From Clostridiales bacterium (GTDB taxonomy: Bacteria; Bacillota; Clostridia; Lachnospirales; Lachnospiraceae), in NCBI GenBank assembly GCA_020859965.1, contig JAJBVF010000349.1:1-5152 (forward strand): 5,152 nucleotides of DNA, written 5' to 3'. Numbering within the stretch: the first letter of the stretch is position 1; every line of letters begins with the position of its first letter. This document shows, piece after piece, positions 1 to 5,152 of this stretch. The notes under the pieces were generated by a model. That model did not search any database, was not told where the DNA came from, and saw nothing but the letters and a program-made list of their open reading frames with translations. The position numbers were made by a program, and so were the translations under genes.

Positions 1-520
1 TTGGCGGCTTCTCGTCTCCGGCAGCCGGCCGCTCCAGATATTCCACCTCCTTTGCCTCATTTCCCATATTCTGCTCACACAATCCCAGATAATAATTGAT
101 ATTGTTATCCTTTGCTCCTTCCAGCTTTCCCTCACCCAGATTGTGCGGGAATACGAGTGCTTTCTGAAGAAACTCTTTCGCACCGCCGTAATCCTTCCGG
201 TTCATCGCTTTGATCGCCATCTGCGTAAGTGCGGCAGCATACTGTGCGGTCACTTTACCTTCTCCGCCTTCCCACGGATGGAACTTATGAGCCATGATCA
301 GATCGTAGGCTTCCTGATATCTGCCAAGCAGATTGAGCATTGCACAATACTCTATGTACAGGTCGTCCCGCACAAAAGCGACTTCCCTGTGTGCATCCAG
401 AAAGGCAAATTTCTGTTCCACCGGCATTCCAAGCTTCCCATAGAGCTGATAAAGCTCCAAAAGAATCCCGCCGTCCGTCTCATACATGGGAAATTCCTTT
501 TCCATGCAAATTCGGGCAAT
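1..520 (-). pseudogene. Downstream remainder of the DUF5107-TPR gene, beyond the premature stop (partial)
   Basis: From 520 down to 2 the minus strand gives 173 codons without a stop, in exactly the same frame as the gene that ends at the TAA at 521-523. The product continues the TPR part: EKEFPMYETDGG, then LLELYQLYGKLG, RDDLYIEYCAMLNLLGRY, the family-typical KFHPWEGGEGKVTAQY, and FPHNLGEGKLEGAKDNN followed by YYLGLCEQNMG. Changing the TAA to GAA would restore an unbroken TPR helix (NDREIARICMEKEF), so one T-for-G substitution is the simplest explanation. The gene runs off the left edge; I expect roughly another hundred residues there. If translated separately, possible restarts are ATG at 505 (no clear ribosome site) or ATG at 487 (AAAGGA seven bases upstream). 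Whether this is a real mutation, a strain-specific decayed gene or a base error cannot be decided from the sequence. Confidence 0.8.
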
Positions 521-2911
521 TTACCGGTCGTTTTTCTTATTATAATAAGCAAGGGAAAGATTGCGCCACACGGTCGGGAATTCTCTGTCTATGTCTCTGC
601 TCTTTTCAAAGCAGTCAATGGCTTCCTCATATTGTCTCTTATCATACCAGAGGCAACCCAGATAATAGAGCGCCTTCGCATCCTGCGTGTTTTTTTGTAT
701 CGCACTCTTAAGAGCGGTAATATCCTCCAGCTTATTCGGGAAACAGTACAGAGAATCCGCAGCTGCTGCTTTTCGCAGCAGTTCCATCTCCAGCGCAGAA
801 TCATATTTTCCTGCGTAAAGCGCCTGATGATACAGAACCATCGGTGTCTTCTGTTCGCACGCATCCAGAACGCGGACTGCTTTCTCATAAAAGCCGGCTT
901 CCGCATAATCAATCGCACACTCAATATAGCTGCTCGGCCGCTCTCTCCACCCCTGTCCTGCATCGAATCCGTCCAGTTCCAGCCCGGATACATAGTCAAA
1001 CACATCCAGCCGCAGATTTTCGGCAAACCAGGCTTCCGCTTCCTGCACTCGTCCCAGCTTGGTAAGCAGCAATCCTTTCAATGCGCGCGCTTTCAGATTG
1101 TGGTAATTCTTCACAAGGCTTCGCTCAATATGTTCCAGTGCCAGAGCATAGTTCCCGCGTCTGGCATCAATCGCGGCAATGTAGTAATAGCCCATCTCCT
1201 GCTCCGCTGCTGTCCAGGTCGATTTGAAAAAGGCGTCATAGGCTTCCTCATCCCGTCCCTGATAAAACAGGCTGAGGCCAAGGTTGAAATACCCTTCCGA
1301 ATCATAGGGGTTCGGATTCCGGTCTGTCATGCGGGCGATCGCGGCGCGGAAATACTTCTCAGACTTTGCGAACTGTCCGCGGCGCAGAAGCAGCATCCCA
1401 TAAGCGTTGTTTGCCCGGATATCGCCGGAGTCTCTCTTCAATGCCTCCAGGTAATACGGATCCGGCAGGTAGGTGGCATGGCGATACTGCTCAATATGAA
1501 GTCCGGTCAGATACAGCTCCTCACAGGTGAGAATCTCCTCCGGGAGCTTTGCCGGCGGCATCGGATCCGGAATCTCTTCAATCTTTTTCTCTGCAGGCCT
1601 ATAGGAAAGCATGCATCGCCCGTTTCCGTCATACACAGACAGGGTCAGTCCGGTATCCGGAGATTCAGTCTTCACCGATGCTTCCAGCACATCCTCCGGC
1701 GAAAGAAGACCATTCCACTCATAAACTGTCTCGCCATCTGCCGTGAGTATTACCTTTGCGTTTTCCTGTATCCCGGTCGCGTAAACCGTTATTTTCGCCT
1801 CACCGCCCTCTTTCCTGAGGTTGAGCACCACTTCTGTGCTGGCATTTTTCACATCGGCACATGCCTTGTAAGGCATAAAATATTGCGTAAATACCTTTTC
1901 CTCAAACGGCTTCAGCCAGGTGAAATCCGGCTGATTATCACAATACATTCCTGTCATCAGTTCAATATACGGACCATTTTCATCTGTAAGATTCCGATCC
2001 CAGGCTTTCCCAAAGTCTCCGCAGCCCCAAGTCCACTGCTTCTTGCCCGGACTTACATGTTGATCCGCGATATGAAGGATTCCCGCCTTCTTATCATAAT
2101 CATAACCGCCCACAAAATCATAATCCGAATGCGCGCACATATAGCTGGTAGGCACCGGAATATTTTTATACCGGGAAATATCCACGCCCGCACCATAATC
2201 ATGTTTGTAATAAACTCCGGTAGCAATTGGGAAATTCGAGACATCCCTCTTTCCATGATCATATACAGCCGTCACATCCGGAGGAAAAATCGACTGTGTG
2301 TAATCATTGACCGCAACCGCCGGGTTCGCCCACCACAGAAAGGTCTGCGGGAGATTCGTGCGGTTGTACAGCTGTCCTTTGATCTCGATGTAAGCTTTGT
2401 CCGGGTAAAGTGTAAAACGCATTTTCCCTTTCGTGCCATACATCTGATCCACCTCGCTGCACTCAACGAAACAGCTTCCATCTGCATTTTCACCAATCCG
2501 GTAGTCGACCGGATCATAGGTCGTCGGGCGATGATGCTGCGGCCAGTTGAACTCAATGCCGCCGCTGATCCACGGTCCTGTCAGACCGACCAGCGCCGGT
2601 TTGATCACTTCATTATAATATACAAAATCATAACCATTGGTCTTATCATACGCGCGCTGAATTCTCCCGCCAAGCTCCGGAAGCACCATCACGCGAAGAT
2701 AGCGGTTCTCCAGATATACCGCTGTATAATCCTGATTTTTCTTTTCATCATATATTTTGTCTATCACCGGCAGCGGATACACTCTGCCGCTGCTTCCCTG
2801 ATACACTCTCTTTTCCAGAAACATGGGATTTTTATCCGGCTTTCCAATGCCGTAGGTCGGTATTTTGACCGTTTCGACCCATACTCGAGCCTGATCAGCA
2901 GATAGTTCCAT
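521..2911 (-). CDS. DUF5107 domain + TPR repeat protein, cut short by in-frame TAA
   Basis: As read, this encodes 796 residues. The N-terminal part (about 35-350) matches the DUF5107 family: a beta-rich domain resembling aldose-epimerase/mutarotase-like folds, with PELGGRI (78-84), GGIEFNWPQHHRP (117-129), FLWWANP (191-197) and a QWTWGCGDFGKAWDRN stretch near 292-307 leading to DNQPDFTWL (325-333). Residues about 360-440 look like a further beta domain. From about 484 onward there are tetratricopeptide helical pairs, for example 500-530, 537-565, 605-635 and 744-775. There is no signal peptide or membrane segment, so it is probably cytoplasmic. The enzymatic or binding function is unknown; a role in carbohydrate metabolism is inferred from the fold and neighbours. 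The start ATG at 2911 is supported by AGGGAG five bases upstream. The family is usually about 1,080-1,120 residues, so ending at 796 is abnormal; the same frame continues to the left edge with family-like sequence. Family assignment is strong, intactness doubtful. Confidence 0.88.
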   Translation of the reverse strand: MELSADQARVWVETVKIPTYGIGKPDKNPMFLEKRVYQGSSGRVYPLPVIDKIYDEKKNQDYTAVYLENRYLRVMVLPELGGRIQRAYDKTNGYDFVYYNEVIKPALVGLTGPWISGGIEFNWPQHHRPTTYDPVDYRIGENADGSCFVECSEVDQMYGTKGKMRFTLYPDKAYIEIKGQLYNRTNLPQTFLWWANPAVAVNDYTQSIFPPDVTAVYDHGKRDVSNFPIATGVYYKHDYGAGVDISRYKNIPVPTSYMCAHSDYDFVGGYDYDKKAGILHIADQHVSPGKKQWTWGCGDFGKAWDRNLTDENGPYIELMTGMYCDNQPDFTWLKPFEEKVFTQYFMPYKACADVKNASTEVVLNLRKEGGEAKITVYATGIQENAKVILTADGETVYEWNGLLSPEDVLEASVKTESPDTGLTLSVYDGNGRCMLSYRPAEKKIEEIPDPMPPAKLPEEILTCEELYLTGLHIEQYRHATYLPDPYYLEALKRDSGDIRANNAYGMLLLRRGQFAKSEKYFRAAIARMTDRNPNPYDSEGYFNLGLSLFYQGRDEEAYDAFFKSTWTAAEQEMGYYYIAAIDARRGNYALALEHIERSLVKNYHNLKARALKGLLLTKLGRVQEAEAWFAENLRLDVFDYVSGLELDGFDAGQGWRERPSSYIECAIDYAEAGFYEKAVRVLDACEQKTPMVLYHQALYAGKYDSALEMELLRKAAAADSLYCFPNKLEDITALKSAIQKNTQDAKALYYLGCLWYDKRQYEEAIDCFEKSRDIDREFPTVWRNLSLAYYNKKNDR

Positions 2912-2916
2912 CTATG

Positions 2917-2922
2917 CTCCCT
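2917..2922 (-). promoter_or_regulatory. Ribosome binding site of the DUF5107-TPR gene
   Basis: On the minus strand AGGGAG lies five bases before the ATG at 2911, inside a purine-rich stretch (AGAGAGGGAG). It supports this ATG as the start. Confidence 0.65.
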
Positions 2923-2929
2923 CTCTTTC

Positions 2930-2958
2930 TTGAAATATTACGTTCGATTTGTTATAGT
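2930..2958 (+). promoter_or_regulatory. Sigma-70-type promoter for the AraC-family regulator gene
   Basis: TTGAAA (2930-2935) and TATAGT (2953-2958) are separated by exactly 17 bases and each differs from the consensus hexamer at one position. Transcription would start near 2965, giving a leader of about 37 bases before the ATG at 3002. The -10 element overlaps a candidate -10 of the opposite promoter (TATAAC on the minus strand, 2951-2956), so the two divergent promoters probably compete for polymerase. Predicted by eye only. Confidence 0.6.
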
Positions 2959-2979
2959 AAATCTAATCATTTACAGTAA
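2951..2979 (-). promoter_or_regulatory. Candidate activator-dependent promoter for the DUF5107-TPR gene
   Basis: On the minus strand TATAAC (2951-2956) is a good -10 element, with a poor -35 (TTACTG, 2974-2979) 17 bases upstream. The weak -35 lies inside the palindrome at 2969-2981, the arrangement expected when an activator such as an AraC-type protein helps polymerase bind. This is inference from layout; the alternative is a promoter I did not recognise. Confidence 0.35.
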
Positions 2980-2981
2980 AT
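2969..2981. promoter_or_regulatory. Palindromic operator candidate (ATTTAC-A-GTAAAT) in the divergent region
   Basis: This is a perfect 6-1-6 inverted repeat. The right arm with its flank (AGTAAATC, 2975-2982) is repeated directly at 2956-2963, 19 bases away, so three arms of the same motif sit in 27 bases. AraC-family proteins commonly bind tandem sites about two helical turns apart next to a -35 element, which fits here. The site is just downstream of the predicted start of the regulator transcript, so binding could repress the regulator's own gene and activate the DUF5107 gene. The region is AT-rich, so chance is not excluded. Confidence 0.45.
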
Positions 2982-2988
2982 CCCCGGG

Positions 2989-2994
2989 AAAGGA
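2989..2994 (+). promoter_or_regulatory. Ribosome binding site that fixes the regulator's start
   Basis: AAAGGA ends seven bases before ATG at 3002. The same frame is open back to a TTG at 2930, but that TTG has no Shine-Dalgarno sequence and lies inside the promoter's -35 element, so the ATG at 3002 is chosen. Confidence 0.7.
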
Positions 2995-3001
2995 TGATTT
3001 T

Positions 3002-3850
3002 ATGAATGTTCATGAACCAGGCGTCCTGCCTGTCAGCCAGATCTTTTTTCACACCACCAGCGAAGCCGATTCCTCGCTGTTTTTATATCCTCTTTGTATC
3101 GGTCTCTATGAATGTGACAGTAATTACATCGTAAATCGTATCAATTATGACAGCTTTCTGCTGATTTATGTACAAAACGGCAGTCTTTATCTCACCCAGA
3201 ATGATGTTTCCTGCACGCTTCGGGCAGGATCGTTTGCCATCATTGACTGCTATCATCCACATATCTATGGCAGTCATGAGGATTGCAAATTTCTCTGGGT
3301 TCATTTCGACGGTGCCCTGGCCCGCAGCTATTATGACCGCATTCTGAGCTTTCAGAAGAGCAATCTGATCGTAGCCGCGGACGGCACACATGCTTACCGG
3401 TATCTGTCCAAACTGTATTCCTCGCTCTCCAGCCACAGGCCTGTGGATCCCGCCCAGCTTTCCAAATACCTGATCAACATCCTCACAGAGTTTATGTACG
3501 CCCCTTCGTCAAGTACGCCCGAATATATTTCCGAGCTGGAAGAAGCCCGCATCTACATCAATGAGCATCTGTATGAACCTTTGTCTCTGGAGGAGATTGC
3601 GGCGCAGGCTCATCTGAGCGTCTATCACTTCACGCGGAGCTTTAAAAATAAATTTGGCTACACGCCGCACGAATATCTGATCAAAGTCCGGCTCAACGCC
3701 GCCTGCTTTTATCTGGTGTCATCCACTGCTCCGGTCAAGGAGATTGCTTTCAAATGTGGATTTACCACCAATTCCGGATTTTGTACCTGCTTCCGGAAAA
3801 ACATCGGCTGTACTCCCATGGAATACCGACAGGCTCATCTGTCAGCCTGA
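3002..3850 (+). CDS. AraC family transcriptional regulator
   Basis: A 282-residue protein with the two-part design of sugar-responsive AraC-type activators. The N-terminal half (about 25-165) reads as an AraC-type cupin sensor domain, including LLIYVQNGSLYL (53-64), LRAGSFAII (73-81) and the His-containing YHPHIYG (84-90). The C-terminal 100 residues form the double helix-turn-helix DNA-binding domain: LSLEEIAAQAHLSVYHFTRSF (194-214) leading to GYTPHEYL, and VKEIAFKCGF (245-254) leading to FRKNIGCTPMEYR (264-276), which matches the AraC signature G-x-TP-x-x-Y. Length is normal for the family. It is divergent from the DUF5107-TPR gene with 90 bases between the start codons and convergent with the sugar-binding-protein gene, so these are its most likely targets. 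The inducer is not evident from sequence; a sugar is inferred from context. No truncation or frameshift is seen. Confidence 0.93.
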   Translation: MNVHEPGVLPVSQIFFHTTSEADSSLFLYPLCIGLYECDSNYIVNRINYDSFLLIYVQNGSLYLTQNDVSCTLRAGSFAIIDCYHPHIYGSHEDCKFLWVHFDGALARSYYDRILSFQKSNLIVAADGTHAYRYLSKLYSSLSSHRPVDPAQLSKYLINILTEFMYAPSSSTPEYISELEEARIYINEHLYEPLSLEEIAAQAHLSVYHFTRSFKNKFGYTPHEYLIKVRLNAACFYLVSSTAPVKEIAFKCGFTTNSGFCTCFRKNIGCTPMEYRQAHLSA

Positions 3851-4073
3851 TACAGCTCCTTCTCCCGCTCAGAAAACGTTTTACCGCTTCCTGCTCCCGG
3901 AATTTTCGATTCGCTCTGGAATCACAGCATACTCTGCGCTTTTAAAAACAGCCCCCGACCAGGTTTCCACCCGCCGGGGGCTTTTCTTTGCGCTTCACCT
4001 AAGCTTATGCCATTACAGTTTCAGCCATTACTGCCATTCGTTCTCTTTTCAAAACGGTTTTATCCGGGTCAGC
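3851..4073. other. Convergent intergenic region
   Basis: These 223 bases separate the stop codons of the regulator and the binding-protein gene. Apart from the terminator at 3950-3989 I see no gene, RNA or strong site. It contains a short AAAACGTTTT palindrome (3873-3882) and three GCCATT words between 4009 and 4038, neither of which I can assign a role. Confidence 0.7.
3950..3989. terminator. Bidirectional rho-independent terminator between convergent genes
   Basis: AGCCCCCG (3950-3957) and CGGGGGCT (3975-3982) pair perfectly over eight bases with a 17-base loop. On the plus strand the stem runs into TTTTCTTT (3982-3989), ending the regulator transcript about 100 bases after its stop. On the minus strand the same stem is followed by GTTTTT, ending the binding-protein transcript about 90 bases after its stop. 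It therefore serves both converging genes and implies that the binding-protein transcript carries no gene downstream. Confidence 0.85.
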
Positions 4074-5081
4074 TTATTCTGCAGCGTCTCCCATAACCTC
4101 TTCATAGTTCTCCGGAGTCGTCATAACTGCATCTACTGCGGTTTCCATCTCAACATCCAGGCCATCGATCAGGTCAAAGAGTACCTGTACAGAGCCTTCG
4201 CCGATCGCTACATCTGAGAAATACGGAGCCGCTACCATGCAGGTGTCCTTCTTGTACTCATCCTTTGCCAGATAAGCGCCCATGCCTACACATACAGAAT
4301 CCGCGTCAAGACCAGCTGTCTCAAGAGCTCTTACCGCACCGACTACACCTTCCTCATTTGCTCCGAATACAATCCACTTTGTGATCTGCGGATTTGCTGT
4401 GAAAATAGCTGCGGAAGCGGTATTTCCTTCTTCTGTCGTGCCATCATAGTCAACCGTAAACAGGCGGCCGGCTTCCTCGATCTCCGGAACTCTCTCATCA
4501 AGGACCGCCTTTTCACCTTCTGTACGCGGTACGCAGGAAGATACGGTATCCATTGTCATCATCAGAAGTCCGACTGTCTCATCCCCTGCAAGGTCGTTCT
4601 CCTCAATATAATCGCAAACCCACTCGCCTACAGACTCGCCGATCGAATATCCGGAGATACCTACCCACGGAGCCAGCTTGTTTCCATCGGTATCTTCCAG
4701 TGCGTCATCACAAGCCACTACCGGAATGCCTGCTTCGTCGCAGAGATCTACGATATTCTGGGACATTGTCTGATCCGGTGTACAGGTAACAATACCGTCT
4801 GCATTATTCGCAATCGCGGTGTTGATGGCATCCAGTTCCTTCTGTCCATCTGTCTGCACATCAATATAATAGAACTCTCCGCCAGCAGCCTCTACTGTAG
4901 CCTGTGCGGATTCTCCCTCATTCAGGAACCAAGTCTGATCACCGGATTTGTAAATACCGTAGATAACCAACTTTCCATCTCCATTCGTGTCATGCAGTAC
5001 CTCAGACTCCTCTGCAGAACCGCAGATTGCCATCGATGATACCATGATTCCTGTCAATAAGAATGCTAAAGTCTTTTTCAT
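4074..5081 (-). CDS. AraF-like sugar ABC transporter substrate-binding protein
   Basis: A 335-residue exported protein of the type I periplasmic-binding family (Peripla_BP_4). Residues 1-24 form a signal peptide: MKK, a hydrophobic core, then AICGSAEES. A Cys at 20 could be a lipid anchor, but MAIC is a poor lipobox; cleavage after GSA is the alternative. The mature part resembles the L-arabinose-binding protein AraF from memory: YKSGDQTWF (44-52), TCTPD (99-103), VVACDD (121-126), SIGE (146-149), PRTEGE (185-190), KWIVFGANEEGVVGAVRA (235-252) and an MTTPENY near 320-326. Length also matches AraF (about 329). It should bind a monosaccharide, perhaps a pentose, outside the membrane and deliver it to an ABC permease. 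The ATG at 5081 follows a near-perfect Shine-Dalgarno site. No permease or ATPase gene lies downstream, which is unusual. Family is near certain, the sugar is not. Confidence 0.92.
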   Translation of the reverse strand: MKKTLAFLLTGIMVSSMAICGSAEESEVLHDTNGDGKLVIYGIYKSGDQTWFLNEGESAQATVEAAGGEFYYIDVQTDGQKELDAINTAIANNADGIVTCTPDQTMSQNIVDLCDEAGIPVVACDDALEDTDGNKLAPWVGISGYSIGESVGEWVCDYIEENDLAGDETVGLLMMTMDTVSSCVPRTEGEKAVLDERVPEIEEAGRLFTVDYDGTTEEGNTASAAIFTANPQITKWIVFGANEEGVVGAVRALETAGLDADSVCVGMGAYLAKDEYKKDTCMVAAPYFSDVAIGEGSVQVLFDLIDGLDVEMETAVDAVMTTPENYEEVMGDAAE

Positions 5082-5088
5082 TGTAAAA

Positions 5089-5096
5089 TCCTCCTT
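5089..5096 (-). promoter_or_regulatory. Strong ribosome binding site of the binding-protein gene
   Basis: On the minus strand AAGGAGGA lies seven bases before the ATG at 5081, an almost complete match to the 16S rRNA anti-Shine-Dalgarno. Strong initiation fits the high expression usual for binding proteins. Confidence 0.85.
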
Positions 5097-5126
5097 TTAA
5101 AATGTTATTTTGTTTTTTGAAACTCT

Positions 5127-5139
5127 TTTTACAGTGAAT
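5127..5139. promoter_or_regulatory. Possible second copy of the AraC operator, upstream of the binding-protein gene
   Basis: TTTTACAGTGAAT matches the divergent-region palindrome ATTTACAGTAAAT (2969-2981) at 11 of 13 positions. A further arm, GTAAAT, lies at 5147-5152 at the window edge. The site is 46-58 bases upstream of the ATG at 5081, a comparable distance to that of the palindrome upstream of the DUF5107 gene (58-70). I found no convincing -10 element here, so the promoter itself is not placed. AT-rich sequence makes chance similarity possible. Confidence 0.35.
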
Positions 5140-5152
5140 GCAATTTGTAAAT

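Noticed and set aside
521..523. Recoding of the stop as selenocysteine or pyrrolysine
   Set aside because: The codon is TAA, whereas those systems use TGA and TAG. A Glu-type codon fits the TPR helix at this point.
352..552. A frameshift as the cause of the break near 521
   Set aside because: The other minus frame here reads without family similarity, while the original frame aligns residue for residue across the TAA. A substitution explains it with one change; a frameshift would need two.
143..2905. Long plus-strand open frame taken as a gene
   Set aside because: It lies antisense to a clear DUF5107-TPR gene, in codon register with it. It has no ribosome site or recognisable domain, and its composition is that of a reverse-complement shadow.
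2930..3001. An N-terminally longer AraC protein starting at TTG 2930
   Set aside because: The TTG overlaps the promoter -35 element and has no Shine-Dalgarno site, whereas ATG 3002 has AAAGGA at good spacing.
3871..3884. CcpA (cre) site around AAAACGTTTT
   Set aside because: It misses three defined positions of the cre consensus and lies downstream of a gene next to a terminator, not at a promoter.
4009..4038. Three GCCATT words as a repeat array or binding site
   Set aside because: The units are only 6-8 bases with uneven spacing, in an intergenic tail. This is easily chance.
4553..4789. Small plus-strand open frame inside the binding-protein gene
   Set aside because: It is antisense to a well-supported gene, with basic low-complexity composition and no ribosome site.

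Overview
The window looks like a piece of a carbohydrate-responsive locus from a Gram-positive gut-type Clostridia bacterium, with Lachnospiraceae as the best guess. Three things suggest this: the moderate G+C coding style, the strong AGGAGG-type ribosome sites, and a DUF5107-TPR protein next to an AraC-type regulator and an extracellular sugar-binding protein. The taxonomic guess is inference from style and gene families, not from a marker gene.

Layout from left to right. Positions 1-2911 (minus strand) hold one large gene for a DUF5107 domain followed by tetratricopeptide repeats. Its reading frame is cut by a single in-frame TAA at 521-523. The 173 codons beyond it (520 to 2) stay open in the same frame and still read as the family's C-terminal part, so this looks like one nonsense substitution (or a base-call error) and not a natural end. 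The true C-terminus lies off the left edge. Positions 2912-3001 are a 90-base divergent regulatory region. It contains head-to-head candidate promoters and a perfect ATTTAC-A-GTAAAT palindrome. Positions 3002-3850 (plus strand) encode an AraC-family regulator. Positions 3851-4073 are a convergent intergenic region with a strong terminator that works in both directions. Positions 4074-5081 (minus strand) encode an AraF-like (arabinose-type) ABC-transporter sugar-binding protein with a signal peptide. Positions 5082-5152 are its leader, with a near-perfect Shine-Dalgarno site and an 11/13 match to the palindrome of the divergent region.

How the genes may work together (inference): the AraC-type protein senses a sugar or glycan breakdown product and controls the divergent DUF5107-TPR gene. 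Because a similar site precedes the binding-protein gene, it may control that gene too. The binding protein would capture the sugar outside the cell. No permease or ATPase gene follows it in this window, so its transporter partners must lie to the right or elsewhere. I see no mobile element, CRISPR array, tRNA or rRNA. The DUF5107 family has no established biochemical activity that I know of, and it is the most novel part of the window.
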